Shown piece by piece: positions 1-12,893 of a stretch of 59,217 nucleotides of DNA. Under the pieces are notes generated by a model, which saw nothing but the letters and a program-made list of their open reading frames with translations, ran no database searches and had not been told where the DNA came from. The DNA comes from Mitsuaria sp. GD03876 (lineage in GTDB: Bacteria; Pseudomonadota; Gammaproteobacteria; Burkholderiales; Burkholderiaceae_C). Every line of letters begins with the position of its first letter. Within the stretch, counting starts at the first letter, position 1. Where the stretch lies: NCBI RefSeq assembly GCF_029840635.1, contig NZ_JAOCCU010000038.1:1-59217 (forward strand), written 5' to 3'. The position numbers and the translations under genes are program-made.

Positions 1-202
1 AGTCCGGTGGCGTCTGCTCGGCCCAGCGCGTGAACGTGTCGGGCCGATGCGTCTTGCTGAAGGTCGTGTTGACCTCGGTGCAACTCAACACCCGCGCATA
101 CCGCGCGAGCTGCGAGCCGTCGCCAGGGAACGCATCGGCGACCGCGCGCGGCAGGCTCCAGCCGGCAGTGCCGATGCGAAGGGGAGAGGGCGCGCGTGCC
201 AT
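1..202 (-). CDS. DUF72 (YecE-like) protein, N-terminal part, cut by window edge
   Basis: Reading the minus strand from an ATG at 202 gives an open frame of 67 codons that runs off the left edge. It begins MARAPSPLRIGTAGWSLPR and continues with a stretch containing FPGDGSQLARYA and CTEVNTTF. These match the N-terminus of DUF72/YecE-like proteins, a TIM-barrel-like family of unknown function whose members start with an R-I-G-T-A-G-W motif. A GAAGG ribosome binding site lies 5 bases upstream of the ATG. Only about a quarter of the usual length is present. The family call is from motif recognition; the biochemical role is unknown. Confidence 0.82.
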   Translation of the reverse strand, partial: MARAPSPLRIGTAGWSLPRAVADAFPGDGSQLARYARVLSCTEVNTTFSKTHRPDTFTRWAEQTPPD

Positions 203-359
203 GTCGGCCTTCACACGGCAAGCCGGATGCCACGCCGTTCGAAGAGAATGCGCGGCGGCTGGCGCCCCTGCGTCGCAGGGACGACCTCGCGAGGCGTCCC
301 AGCGATCGATGGTCGCGATCGCTAGCCTTGCCACCGAGCCCTTGCCAAGTCTTCAACCG

Positions 360-815
360 ATGACCGCACCTTATCCGCTGAGCTTCGATGTCGTCTGGCT
401 GGCCTCGGATCGCCATGGGTGCCTCGGCGCGTTCGTCACCGGTGGCGTCGGACCGGTGCCGGTCGTCGCGCTGACGCCTGCGCCAGGAGACCCTGAAGAC
501 ATCGAGCTCCGATTGCTCGAGTTGCCGGTCATGGCGGAGGCCAAGCTGTCCGCGTCGACTCCACTCCCGGAGAGCTTCGCCGCGCTCGTGGAGCGGGGGC
601 TCTTCGTCTACGACTGGACCGACGTGCATCGCACCAGGAGCACGCAGAGGAACGCCTATCAGCGCTTCGCCGTGCCGACGCGGGCGATCACGGTGGACGC
701 GTTGCCCGAGGACATCGCCGCCGTCGCGCGGCGGGTGTGCCTCGCCGGCACCGATTTCGGCGCCGACGAGGCGATCGACGTCACTCTGCAACTGAGCTGC
801 GAGCGCGGGGAGTAA
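360..815 (+). CDS. Hypothetical protein, 151 aa
   Basis: Small soluble-looking protein starting MTAPYPLSFDVVWLASD. I do not recognise a catalytic motif. It has no signal peptide or membrane segment; the N-terminal half is rich in hydrophobic beta-like segments (FDVVWLAS, GAFVTGG, VPVVAL) and the C-terminal third is acidic. The frame is open further upstream to position 30, but that part is antisense to the DUF72 gene, so a start at 309 or 360 is more likely; neither has a clear ribosome binding site. The pattern FDVVWLAS-D-x-G-x-x-GAFVT-G-G resembles small orphan or immunity-type proteins of Burkholderiales, but that is only an impression. Confidence 0.5.
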   Translation: MTAPYPLSFDVVWLASDRHGCLGAFVTGGVGPVPVVALTPAPGDPEDIELRLLELPVMAEAKLSASTPLPESFAALVERGLFVYDWTDVHRTRSTQRNAYQRFAVPTRAITVDALPEDIAAVARRVCLAGTDFGADEAIDVTLQLSCERGE

Positions 816-886
816 CAGCCGCTCCCCTGCTCAAAGGCTCACGGCCTCACGGCCCACGGCCTCATGGCCTCATGGCCTCTATGGCC
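816..886. repeat. Degenerate GGCCTCA/GGCCTCAT tandem repeats
   Basis: The 70 bases between the stop of the hypothetical gene and the convergent stop of the M28 peptidase contain at least six imperfect copies of a 7-10 base unit (acggcctc, acggccc, atggcctc) in a row from about 841 onward, the last copies touching the M28 stop codon. I see no U-tract terminator here. It looks like slippage-generated low-complexity DNA in a convergent intergenic gap. Confidence 0.55.
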
Positions 887-2473
<1,587 letters not shown>

Positions 2474-2555
2474 GGGTGTCTCTCCGGAAATGGCGAAGCC
2501 GGCGCGCGGCCACGACCAGGGGTCGGGCGGCGCGCCGGAGCGTTTCAACTGGGGA

Positions 2556-4787
<2,232 letters not shown>

Positions 4788-6434
4788 ATGGCCACGACGC
4801 ACCAGGTGACCAACCAGGTCGACGAACTGAGCGGCTATTCGCTGCTCGAGACCGATCCGGCGCTGAAGGAAGCGCTCGCGCGCGCCGGCGCCGAGGCCTT
4901 CGTGCCGGGGCTCGGCGAGTACGCGGCCGCGCTCGGCCGCGCCGAGACCTACGCGGTGGCGGAGCGCATCAATCGCGTCACGCCGACGCTGGACAGCTTC
5001 GACAAGCGCGGCCGTCGGATCGACCGCGTCGAGTTCGATGCCGGCTGGCACGCGTTGCTGGCGATGTACCGCGAGGCCGACCTAGTCGCGATGCCGTTCC
5101 GCGACGAGCGCCCCGGCCGCTGGGCCGCGTGGGCCGCGGGCTTCTACCTGCACGGGCAGGTGGAGGCCGGCACGCTGTGTCCCGCGACGATGACGCAGGC
5201 CAGCATCCCGGTGCTGCGGCGTGAACCGCAACTCTGGGACAGGCTGCGGGACCAACTCTTCTGCACCGCGTACGACGGCCGCGACCTGCCGCTCGAGCAG
5301 AAGCGATCGATCTGGCTGGGCATGGGGATGACCGAGAAGCAGGGCGGGTCCGACGTGCGCGCCAACACGACGCGCGCCGAGCCGGTCGGCATCGGCGGGC
5401 GCGGCGGCGAGTACCGCCTCACCGGCCACAAGTGGTTCTTCTCCGCGCCGATGTGCGACGCGCACCTGGTCGTGGCCAAGACGCCGGACGGGGCGCCGGG
5501 ATGTTTCTTCGTGCCGCGCTGGCGGCCCGACGGGACGAAGAACAGCGTCAACGTGCAGCGGCTCAAGGACAAGGTCGGCAACCGCAGCAACAGCAGCTCC
5601 GAGGTCGAGTTCGAGGACGCCTACGGCGTGCTGATGGGCGAGGAAGGGCGCGGCATCCCGACCATCATCGAGATGGCGACCTACACGCGGCTGAACTGCG
5701 TCGTCGGCAGCGCGGCGATGCTGCGCCAGGCGCTGGCGCAGGCGCTGCACTACGCGCGCCATCGCCAGGTCTTCGGCAAGCGGCTCGCGGAACAGCCGCT
5801 GATGCGCGCGGTGCTGGCGGACCTCGCGCTCGAGAGCGAGGCCGCCATGCAGCTGAGCCTGCGCCTGGCGCAAGCCTTCGAGCGCCAGGACGATCCCGCC
5901 GAACGCACCTGGATGCGACTCGTCACGCCGGCAGCGAAGTTCTGGGTCTGCAAGCGCGCGGTCGAACTCACCGGCGAGGCCATGGAAATCCTCGGCGGCA
6001 ACGGCTACATCGACGACGCCATCATGGGCCGGCTCTATCGCGAAGCCCCGGTCAACTCGATCTGGGAAGGCTCCGGCAACGTCATGTGCCTGGACGTGAT
6101 GCGCGCGGTCGCGCGGGACCCTCAAGCCTTCCTGGCGTTGCTCGACGAACTCGGCGAGGCCTTCGGCGACGACCGCGCGTTGCGCGCCGACCTCGACGCG
6201 CTGCGCGGACTGCTGGCCACACCGCCCGATCAGCTCGAAGCCCTCGGCCGCCGTTTGGCGTCGCGGCTCGTGCTCCTCGCGCAGGCCGCGCTGCTGCGCC
6301 AGCACTCGCCTGGCTTTGTCGCCGACGCCTTCGTCAGCAGCCGGCTCGACCCCCAATGGGGCACCGTCGCCGGCACCCTCGATACCCGCAGCATCAACGT
6401 CGACGCCATCCTCCAACGCGCCTTCCCCGCGTGA
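4788..6434 (+). CDS. aidB: AidB-type acyl-CoA dehydrogenase family flavoprotein
   Basis: 548-aa acyl-CoA dehydrogenase of the AidB subfamily. E. coli AidB is an FAD protein induced with the Ada response and by acid/anaerobiosis, which binds DNA and shows weak isovaleryl-CoA dehydrogenase activity. AidB-diagnostic stretches are present: GMGMTEKQGGSDVRANTTRAE (shown here in part), GHKWFFSAPMCDAHLVVA, LKDKVGNRSNSSSEVEF, LYREAPVNSIWEGSGNVMCLD. Length matches the family. The start at 4788 (MATTHQV) has GGGAG ten bases upstream; an in-frame ATG at 4758 has no such site and lies in a palindrome. It stands alone, divergent from the M4 protease and followed by a hairpin. Confidence 0.93.
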   Translation: MATTHQVTNQVDELSGYSLLETDPALKEALARAGAEAFVPGLGEYAAALGRAETYAVAERINRVTPTLDSFDKRGRRIDRVEFDAGWHALLAMYREADLVAMPFRDERPGRWAAWAAGFYLHGQVEAGTLCPATMTQASIPVLRREPQLWDRLRDQLFCTAYDGRDLPLEQKRSIWLGMGMTEKQGGSDVRANTTRAEPVGIGGRGGEYRLTGHKWFFSAPMCDAHLVVAKTPDGAPGCFFVPRWRPDGTKNSVNVQRLKDKVGNRSNSSSEVEFEDAYGVLMGEEGRGIPTIIEMATYTRLNCVVGSAAMLRQALAQALHYARHRQVFGKRLAEQPLMRAVLADLALESEAAMQLSLRLAQAFERQDDPAERTWMRLVTPAAKFWVCKRAVELTGEAMEILGGNGYIDDAIMGRLYREAPVNSIWEGSGNVMCLDVMRAVARDPQAFLALLDELGEAFGDDRALRADLDALRGLLATPPDQLEALGRRLASRLVLLAQAALLRQHSPGFVADAFVSSRLDPQWGTVAGTLDTRSINVDAILQRAFPA

Positions 6435-6455
6435 GACCGAGCCCGTCGGCATTCA

Positions 6456-6516
6456 CCGGTATCCCCCCTCGCTCCTACGACTCGCAGGCTCCCCAAGTCG
6501 CTCGGGGGGACACCGG
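6456..6516. repeat. Intergenic palindrome after aidB
   Basis: Outer arms CCGGTATCCCCCC (6456-6468) and GGGGGGACACCGG (6504-6516) pair over 13 bases with one mismatch. A nested CGACT/AGTCG pair (6479-6483, 6496-6500) closes the interior. There is no T-tract, so it is not a classical intrinsic terminator. It may stabilise the aidB mRNA 3' end or be one of a dispersed palindrome family: two further palindromes in this window have similar GC-rich outer arms. Confidence 0.6.
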
Positions 6517-6613
6517 CGCCTGCCGACCCACCACCATCGCTTCCTGGCGTGCGGGTGGCGTGGCCTAAACTCGCGCGCTTTCGTCGTCTCTCGGCCATCG
6601 GGCCGTCGCTGTT

Positions 6614-8953
6614 TTGGACAAGATCCTTCTCCAGATTGCCGCCGAACTCAAGGTCCGGCCCGCCCAGGTCAATGCCGCCGTGGAACTGCTCGATGGAGGC
6701 GCCACCGTGCCCTTCATCGCGCGTTACCGCAAGGAGGCCACCGACGGCCTCGATGACATCCAGCTGCGCGAACTCGAAGCCCGCCTGAGCTACCTGCGCG
6801 AACTCGAGGATCGCCGCGAGGCCGTCCTCAAGAGCATCGAGGAACAAGGCAAGCTCACGCCCGAACTCGCCGCCGCCATCGCCGCCGCGCCGACCAAGCA
6901 GGAGCTCGAGGACCTCTACCTCCCCTACAAGCAGAAGCGCCGCACCAAGGGCCTCATCGCCCGCGAGGCCGGCCTGGAACCGCTCGCCGACAAGCTCTTC
7001 GCCGATCCCTCGCTCGATCCGATGACCGAGGCCGCCGCCTTCCTCAACCCCGATGCCGGCTTCGCCGACGCCTTCGCGGTGCTGGACGGCGTGCGCGACC
7101 TGCTGTCCGAGCGCTGGGCCGAGGACGCCCTGCTCATCGGCAAGCTGCGCGAATGGCTCTGGGAAGAAGGCCTCTTCAAGTCCAAGCTGATGGACGGCAA
7201 GGACGAGAACAACCCCGACATCTCGAAGTTCCGCGACTACTTCGACTACGCCGAGCCGATCCGCACCGTGCCCTCGCACCGCGCGCTGGCCGTCTTCCGC
7301 GGCCGCACGCAGGAGTTCCTCGATGCCAAGCTGGCGCTCGACGAGGAAGTCGTCCCCGGCCAGCCCTCGCTCGCCGAAGGCCGCATCGCCCGCCACCTCG
7401 GCTGGAGCCACGCCAAGCGCGCCTCCGACGAGCTGCTGCGCAAGACCGTCGCCTGGACCTGGAAGGTCAAGCTCTCGCTGAGCCTGGAACGCGACCTCTT
7501 CGGCCGCCTGCGCGAGGAGGCCGAGAAGGTCGCCACCAAGGTCTTCGCCGAGAACCTGCGTGACCTGCTGCTGGCCGCGCCGGCCGGCAAGCGCGTCGTC
7601 ATGGGGCTGGACCCCGGCATCCGCACCGGCGTGAAGGTCGCCATCGTCAGCGACACCGGCCGCGTGCTGGACACGTCGACGGTCTACCCGCATGAGCCCA
7701 AGCGCGACTGGGAAGGCTCGATCCACACGCTGGGCCGCCTGTGCGCGACCCACGGCGTGAACCTGATCGCCATCGGCAACGGCACCGCATCGCGCGAGAC
7801 CGACAAGCTCGCCGCCGACCTGATCAAGCGCATCCAGCAGCTGTCCCCGGAGACGGCGATCGAGAAGGTCGTCGTCAGCGAGGCCGGCGCGTCGGTGTAC
7901 TCCGCGTCCGAATTCGCGTCGAAGGAACTGCCTGACCTGGACGTGTCGCTGCGCGGCGCAGTGTCGATCGCCCGCCGCCTGCAAGACCCGCTGGCGGAGC
8001 TGGTGAAGATCGATCCGAAGTCGATCGGCGTCGGCCAATACCAGCACGACGTCAACCAGAGCGAGCTGGCGCGCACGCTGGACGCGGTGGTCGAGGACTG
8101 CGTGAACTCGGTCGGTGTCGACCTGAACACCGCGTCGGCGCCGTTGCTGTCGCGGGTGTCGGGCCTGTCGGCCGGCGTCGCCAACGCCATCGTGCGCTGG
8201 CGCGATGCCAATGGCGCGTTCCGCAATCGCCAGCAGCTGCTGGACGTGACGGGCCTGGGCCCGAAGACCTTCGAGCAGTCGGCCGGTTTCCTGCGCATCC
8301 GCGACGGCGACAACCCGCTGGATGTCAGCGGCGTGCACCCGGAGACCTATCCGGTGGTGGAGCGGATCCTGGCGAAGGTCGAGCGGCCGATCGGCGACGT
8401 GATGGGCAAGTCCGACGTGATCCGGACGCTGAAGCCGGAGGCTTTCGCCGACGAGCGTTTCGGCGCGATCACGGTCAAGGACATCCTGGGCGAGCTGGAG
8501 AAGCCGGGTCGCGATCCGCGGCCGGACTTCAAGGTGGCGCGCTTCAACGACGGTGTCGAGGACCTGAAGGACCTGAAGGAGGGCATGGTGCTGGAGGGCA
8601 CGGTGTCCAACGTCGCGCAGTTCGGGGCCTTCGTCGACCTGGGCGTGCACCAGGACGGCCTGGTCCACGTCAGCCAGCTGTCCAACAAGTTCGTCAACGA
8701 TGCTCGCGAGGTCGTGAAGACGGGCGATATCGTGAAGGTGAAGGTGCTGGAGGTCGACATGGCCCGCAAGCGCATCTCCCTGACGATGAAGTTGGACGCG
8801 CAAGCGCCGCGCGGCGCCGCCAAGGCGGACAACAGTTTCCGTCCGGCCGGCCGCAACGAGCGCCAGGGCGGCAATCGCCCGCAGGCCGGCCGCGACGCCC
8901 AGGCCCCTGTCGGCAACGCGATGGCGGCTGCCTTCGCGAAGCTCAAGCGCTGA
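6614..8953 (+). CDS. tex: Tex family S1 RNA-binding transcription accessory protein
   Basis: 779-aa Tex/YhgF protein that binds nucleic acid and associates with transcription. Domains in order: Tex N-terminal helical domain (about 1-190, with [16 protein letters not shown]), a YqgF/RNase H-like fold near 328 ([15 protein letters not shown]), helix-hairpin-helix domain near 490-560 ([20 protein letters not shown] region), and an S1 domain at about 656-730 ([17 protein letters not shown]). A Gly/Arg/Gln-rich tail follows. The start is a TTG at 6614 ([12 protein letters not shown]), chosen because homologues begin with this segment and no ATG lies upstream in frame; no strong ribosome binding site is visible. 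Confidence 0.95.
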   Translation: MDKILLQIAAELKVRPAQVNAAVELLDGGATVPFIARYRKEATDGLDDIQLRELEARLSYLRELEDRREAVLKSIEEQGKLTPELAAAIAAAPTKQELEDLYLPYKQKRRTKGLIAREAGLEPLADKLFADPSLDPMTEAAAFLNPDAGFADAFAVLDGVRDLLSERWAEDALLIGKLREWLWEEGLFKSKLMDGKDENNPDISKFRDYFDYAEPIRTVPSHRALAVFRGRTQEFLDAKLALDEEVVPGQPSLAEGRIARHLGWSHAKRASDELLRKTVAWTWKVKLSLSLERDLFGRLREEAEKVATKVFAENLRDLLLAAPAGKRVVMGLDPGIRTGVKVAIVSDTGRVLDTSTVYPHEPKRDWEGSIHTLGRLCATHGVNLIAIGNGTASRETDKLAADLIKRIQQLSPETAIEKVVVSEAGASVYSASEFASKELPDLDVSLRGAVSIARRLQDPLAELVKIDPKSIGVGQYQHDVNQSELARTLDAVVEDCVNSVGVDLNTASAPLLSRVSGLSAGVANAIVRWRDANGAFRNRQQLLDVTGLGPKTFEQSAGFLRIRDGDNPLDVSGVHPETYPVVERILAKVERPIGDVMGKSDVIRTLKPEAFADERFGAITVKDILGELEKPGRDPRPDFKVARFNDGVEDLKDLKEGMVLEGTVSNVAQFGAFVDLGVHQDGLVHVSQLSNKFVNDAREVVKTGDIVKVKVLEVDMARKRISLTMKLDAQAPRGAAKADNSFRPAGRNERQGGNRPQAGRDAQAPVGNAMAAAFAKLKR

Positions 8954-8994
8954 CCGACGTCTCCGGTTTTCTGGGCGGGACTCGGTGTCGCCTG

Positions 8995-9165
8995 GATCGA
9001 GCCGACCGGGGCCCCTTTCCGGAAGTATTAGGAGGAATGGTCCGGCGAAGCCGGCCAGGGGGAGTTCCCTTGGACACAAACAGTCCTGAGGACTGTTTGT
9101 GCCTAGGGAACGCCTGTGGCCGCTGGCCACAGGCATGGAGGAAAGGGGCCCCGGTTGGCTCGATC
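8995..9165. repeat. Multi-hairpin palindromic element between tex and TonB receptor
   Basis: A 171-base element in a 401-base gap. Outer arms 8995-9020 and 9140-9165 are 26-base inverted repeats with one G/T-compatible mismatch. Inside are three further stem-loops: CCGGC-GAA-GCCGG at 9042-9054; a long hairpin 9065-9110 whose core CACAAACAGTCC (9075-9086) pairs perfectly with GGACTGTTTGTG (9090-9101), flanked by TTCCCT/AGGGAA; and GCCTGTGGC/GCCACAGGC at 9112-9134. Together they could fold as a four-way junction. It could be a MITE/REP-like mobile palindrome, a 3'-end structure of tex mRNA, or a small structured RNA. The rest of the gap (9166-9354) shows only AT-richer promoter-like sequence and the TTG start context. 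Confidence 0.75.
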
Positions 9166-9354
9166 GTGCTCGGTCCAGCAAAGGAGCCACGTCACCCACG
9201 ACCCAGATCCGCGTTTGATCCCAATTTTTTCGCGGCTGGTCGCACCTGAGGTGTCGAAATGAACGGCGTACGGCTACTCTGCGCGCCGTTTCGCCGTCAA
9301 TGACAAAAGTCGACGTGTTCCACACGTGCCGACATAAATCCTCGGGAGCCCCCT

Positions 9355-11550
9355 TTGAAGACCCACGCCATCGCCAGGTCCTGTGCCCTTGTTTGCCTGA
9401 CCGTACCGTTGCTGCCAGCCATGGCGCAGGATGCGCCTCCGGGCGTGGGGGGAGAGCCGGCGGCTGGCAAGCGGCTGGACCGGGTGGAGATCAGCGGTAG
9501 GAACACGGATTCGGACCTGCGCCGCCGGGCTCCGGTCGCCAAGCAGGTGTATGGCCGGGAGGAACTCGACCGCTACGGCGACACCAGCGTGGCGGACGTG
9601 CTCAAGCGCCTGCCGGGGGTGAACGTGTCGGACGGCGCGCCTCGGATGCGTGGATTGGGTTCGGGCTACACGCTGATCCTGATCAATGGCGATCCGGCGC
9701 CTCCTGGCTTCAAGCTGGACCAACTGGACCCGGCTCAGGTCGAGCGCATCGAGGTGACCAAGGGCCCCAGCGCCGACCAGAGCGCGCAGGCCGTTGCCGG
9801 CGCGATCAACATCATCCTGAAGGAAGCGCCGCGCGTGTCGCAGCGTGACCTGCGCGTGGGTGCGGGCTACAACATCAACCACCCGGTGCCGTCGGGCACC
9901 TTCACCTTCGGCGAGAAGCTGGGTCCCGTCTCGGTGTCCGTGCCGGTGTCGGTGTTCCAGTGGTTGCAGGAGATGAAGTCCTCCACCGAGCGCAACGGCA
10001 CCGATGTGAACGACCAGCCGGTCGCCGCGACCCAGCACGGGAAGATGCGCAACTGGGGCCATGCCTTCAACTCGGCGCCTCGCGCGAACTGGAAGATCAG
10101 CGATGACGAGTCGGTGTCGCTGCAGGGCTTCGCGCAGAAGGGCTGGTGGAACAACTCGGTCCGCCTGACGCCGGACGGCGAGTACAAGAACACCCGCCTG
10201 GACGACGACGGCGACAACCGCGGCACCTGGCAACTGCTGCGGGCCAACACGCAGTGGAACAACCGCTTCAGCGAGACCCAGAAGTGGGAAGTGAAGGCGG
10301 GCGTGCAGCTCGCCAAGAACCACATCGAGAACCACACGCTGGTGGCCCGGCCGGTCGATGCGCTGATCGACAACCGCGACCGCAGCTTCACGCAGGCCGG
10401 CAAGTACAGCCAGATCCTGGGCGAGGAGCACACGGTGACGCTGGGCTGGGACTTCGAGTTCCGCAAGCGCGACGAGATCCGTGTCACCACGATCGCCGGC
10501 GCCGAGCAGGTCCCGGGGCTCAACGGCGAGAACTTCGGCGCGCGCATCCGCCGCCAGGCCTTCTTCATCCAGGACGAGTGGGAGATCAACCCGCAGTGGT
10601 CGACCTACTTCGGCCTGCGCCATGAGCAGATCGTGACCACCAGCCGCGGTGTCGCCACCAGCGCCCGCAACAGCTCGAGCGTGCTGTCGCCGCTGTGGCA
10701 CGTGACGTACAAGATCGACCCGAAGGGCCGCGACATGATCCGCGCGAGCGTGACGCGCAGCTACAAGGCGCCGGAGCCGACCCAGATGCTGGGCCGCTAC
10801 ACGCCCAACTCGAAGTACCCGAACGCCGCCGGCGGCGAGCTCAACGACGAGCTGAATCCCGACCGCATCGGCAATCCGGCGCTCAAGCCGGAGCTGGCGA
10901 CCGGCTTCGACATCGCCTACGAGAAGTACCTGACCGGCGGCAGCCTCTTCAGCATCGGCGCCTTCCACCGCAACATCAGCCAGCTGATCCGCAACGTCGT
11001 GACGCTGGACCCGCCCAACGCGCTGGTGCCGGTGTCGCGCTACGTGATCCGGCCGACGAATTTCTCGAGCGCGACGACCTCGGGCATCGAGATGGAGCTC
11101 AAGGGCCGCGCCGGCGAGCTGTTCCCGTCGGTCTTCGATCCGAAGCTGCCGCTGAACCTGCGCGGCTCGGTGAGCGTGTACCGCTCGCGAGTCAAGGCGG
11201 TGCACGGCGACAACAACCGGCTCGACCAGCAGCAGCCGTGGACCGCCAACCTCGGCGTCGACTACCGCTTCAGCAGCGTGCCGGTCACCGCCGGCGCCAA
11301 CCTGAACTACACGCCGGTCTACACGGTCCGCCAGACCGACCAGCAGAGCAGCGAGTTCTCCCGCAACCGCGGCCTGGACGTCTTCGCCCAGTGGATGGTG
11401 TCGCCCAAGACGTCGATCCGCTTCTCGGCCAATAATCTGTTCCCGCTCGACGCCCGGGCCGAGACCACGCTGTATCCCTCCGGGGACTACTACGCCACCG
11501 GCCGCAGCCTGAAGCCCTGGTTCCAGCTCAACCTGGAAATGAAGCTCTGA
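9355..11550 (+). CDS. TonB-dependent outer-membrane receptor
   Basis: 731-aa outer-membrane receptor. Signal peptide at residues 1-24 (cleavage after AMA), then plug domain at about 50-160 (RVEISGRN, VADVLKRLPGVNV, MRGLGSGYTLILINGD, VERIEVTKGPSADQSAQAVAGAINIIL), then a beta-barrel ending in the typical aromatic/hydrophobic segment (PWFQLNLEMKL). The ligand cannot be told from sequence; no siderophore synthesis, FecIR or ABC uptake genes adjoin it. The start is TTG at 9355, supported by GGGAG nine bases upstream and by the signal peptide beginning there. No upstream extra signalling domain is present. Confidence 0.93.
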   Translation: MKTHAIARSCALVCLTVPLLPAMAQDAPPGVGGEPAAGKRLDRVEISGRNTDSDLRRRAPVAKQVYGREELDRYGDTSVADVLKRLPGVNVSDGAPRMRGLGSGYTLILINGDPAPPGFKLDQLDPAQVERIEVTKGPSADQSAQAVAGAINIILKEAPRVSQRDLRVGAGYNINHPVPSGTFTFGEKLGPVSVSVPVSVFQWLQEMKSSTERNGTDVNDQPVAATQHGKMRNWGHAFNSAPRANWKISDDESVSLQGFAQKGWWNNSVRLTPDGEYKNTRLDDDGDNRGTWQLLRANTQWNNRFSETQKWEVKAGVQLAKNHIENHTLVARPVDALIDNRDRSFTQAGKYSQILGEEHTVTLGWDFEFRKRDEIRVTTIAGAEQVPGLNGENFGARIRRQAFFIQDEWEINPQWSTYFGLRHEQIVTTSRGVATSARNSSSVLSPLWHVTYKIDPKGRDMIRASVTRSYKAPEPTQMLGRYTPNSKYPNAAGGELNDELNPDRIGNPALKPELATGFDIAYEKYLTGGSLFSIGAFHRNISQLIRNVVTLDPPNALVPVSRYVIRPTNFSSATTSGIEMELKGRAGELFPSVFDPKLPLNLRGSVSVYRSRVKAVHGDNNRLDQQQPWTANLGVDYRFSSVPVTAGANLNYTPVYTVRQTDQQSSEFSRNRGLDVFAQWMVSPKTSIRFSANNLFPLDARAETTLYPSGDYYATGRSLKPWFQLNLEMKL

Positions 11551-11607
11551 GCTGACGCCCCGCACCGGCCGCGTCGGGCGCCTTCCCATGAAAGGACGAC
11601 CCGCCCG

Positions 11608-12690
11608 ATGCAGGCCTTGCAGATCCTCGCCGGACCCCGTGCGCGCCAACGGCTGCGCGACCATGGCCTGCGCGCCGCCGACGTGCGCGTCGTGCCCGGC
11701 GCCGCCGGTGGCCCGAAGGGGCTGATCCTCAGCGCGCTCGACGCCCATCTGTTCGGCGAGTTCCTGCCGTCCGGCGGCCAGGAGGTCCACCTGCTGGGGG
11801 CCTCGATCGGCGCCTGGCGCATGGCCACCGCCTGCCTGACCCGCGACGCGGCCCAGGCCCGCGCCGAGTTCGAGCGCCTCGCCCACGACTACGCGCACCA
11901 GGACTACGACTCGGAGCCCGGCAAGCGCCCGACCGCCGCGACGGTGTCGCGCGCGTTCTCCGGCAAGCTCGGCGAGATCTTCGGCGGCCGCGAGGCCGAG
12001 GTGCTGTCCCATCCGCGCTTCCGGCTGCATGTGTTCACCTCGCGCGGGCGCCATGTCCTCGGCCGGGAAGGGCGGCTGCGCACGCCGCTCGGTTACCTCG
12101 GCGCGTTCGCGGCCAACGCGATGTCGCGCCGCGCGATGGGCGCGTGGCTGGAGCGGGTGGTGTTTTCCGACCGGCGCGCCCCGCTGCCGATGCCGCTGGG
12201 CGACTACCGCAGCCGGCAGGTGTCGCTGGACGCCGCCAACCTCAAGCCCAGCCTGCTGGCGAGCTGCTCGATCCCGTTCTGGCTGCAGGCCGTGCACGAC
12301 ATCGAGGGCGCTCCCGCCGGCGCCTACTGGGACGGCGGCATCACCGACTACCACCTGCACTTGAACTACGCGGCGATGGTGGGCGACGGCCTGGCGCTGT
12401 ATCCGCATTTCCAGGCGAGCGTCATTCCGGGTTGGCTGGACAAGGCGCTCAAGCACCGGCACCGGGCCAGCGCCTTCCTCGACAACGTCGTGCTGCTCAC
12501 GCCCAACCCCGAGTGGGTGAAGACGCTGCCCAACGGCAAGCTGCCCGACCGCAACGACTTCCAGCGCTACATGAACGACGTCCCCGGCCGCGCCCGCGAC
12601 TGGCTGCGCGCGGTGCGCGAGGGCGAGCGGCTGCGGGACGAATTCCAGGCCGCGTGCGAGCGTCCCACGCTCGACATCCAGGCGCTCTGA
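11608..12690 (+). CDS. Patatin-like phospholipase family protein
   Basis: 360-aa cytoplasmic patatin-fold serine hydrolase. The oxyanion glycine loop GAAGGPKG is at 31-38. The nucleophile motif GASIG is at 64-68 with Ser66, and the catalytic DGG motif gives Asp242 in WDGGITDYH. There is no signal peptide. The likely substrate is an acyl ester, perhaps a phospholipid, but none is identified. It follows the TonB receptor by 57 bases, with AAAGGA upstream of the ATG. The promoter for the downstream thrS leader appears to lie inside its last codons. Confidence 0.9.
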   Translation: MQALQILAGPRARQRLRDHGLRAADVRVVPGAAGGPKGLILSALDAHLFGEFLPSGGQEVHLLGASIGAWRMATACLTRDAAQARAEFERLAHDYAHQDYDSEPGKRPTAATVSRAFSGKLGEIFGGREAEVLSHPRFRLHVFTSRGRHVLGREGRLRTPLGYLGAFAANAMSRRAMGAWLERVVFSDRRAPLPMPLGDYRSRQVSLDAANLKPSLLASCSIPFWLQAVHDIEGAPAGAYWDGGITDYHLHLNYAAMVGDGLALYPHFQASVIPGWLDKALKHRHRASAFLDNVVLLTPNPEWVKTLPNGKLPDRNDFQRYMNDVPGRARDWLRAVREGERLRDEFQAACERPTLDIQAL

Positions 12691-12698
12691 GCTACACT
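12671..12698 (+). promoter_or_regulatory. Candidate sigma-70 promoter for thrS leader
   Basis: TCGACA (12671-12676, five of six matches to TTGACA) and TACACT (12693-12698, four of six matches to TATAAT) are separated by 16 bases, overlapping the 3' end of the patatin gene. A transcript would start near 12705, about 45 bases before the leader-peptide ATG. This is a sequence match only. Confidence 0.45.
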
Positions 12699-12748
12699 GG
12701 AACCTTCATTTTCTTTTTCCAACAAGGACCGGGAAAGGCGAATTGGTT

Positions 12749-12787
12749 ATGACACCGCGGACTACCACCTCCACTGCGAAGGTTTGA
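12749..12787 (+). CDS. Threonine-rich leader peptide of thrS (12 aa)
   Basis: A short frame encodes [12 protein letters not shown] then TGA. Five of its twelve codons are Thr (ACA, ACT, ACC, ACC, ACT), four of them in a block at 12761-12775. AAAGG lies about ten bases upstream of the ATG. It sits between a candidate promoter and an intrinsic terminator placed just before thrS. The composition and position are those of an amino-acid attenuator leader peptide, such as thrL or pheM. That this peptide regulates thrS is inferred from the sequence alone. Confidence 0.78.
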   Translation: MTPRTTTSTAKV

Positions 12788-12878
12788 GCGGCCGCGGCTC
12801 GTCACGTCTTTTCATCAGCTGTCCGGAAAAAGTCAGCACCCCAGAAGAAGCGCGGCAATCGGCCGCGCTTTTTGTTTT
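12755..12878 (+). promoter_or_regulatory. Candidate thrS transcription attenuator with alternative RNA pairings
   Basis: Four mutually exclusive segments are visible. Segment 1 CCGCGG (12755-12760, the Pro-Arg codons just before the Thr block) pairs with segment 2 CCGCGG (12792-12797). Segment 2, read as GCCGCG (12791-12796), pairs with segment 3 CGCGGC (12851-12856). Segment 3 pairs with segment 4 GCCGCG (12862-12867). The 3:4 hairpin extends to nine base pairs (12848-12856 with 12862-12870) and is followed by TTTTTGTTTT, an intrinsic terminator ending 16 bases before thrS. Ribosome stalling on Thr codons would mask segment 1, allow 2:3 and prevent termination: the textbook attenuation layout. 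Confidence 0.75.
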
Positions 12879-12893
12879 CTGGAGCACACGAAC

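Noticed and set aside
30-815. 261-aa version of the first hypothetical gene
   Set aside because: The first part is antisense to the DUF72 gene at 1-202 and has no ribosome binding site; a start at 309 or 360 is more reasonable.
9037-9249. 70-aa ORF in the tex-TonB receptor gap
   Set aside because: It lies across the palindromic element, with no ribosome binding site or recognisable protein features.
9274-12462. 1062-codon minus-strand frame opposite the TonB receptor and patatin genes
   Set aside because: Low-complexity Arg/Ala/Val/Gln composition and complete overlap with two well-supported genes.
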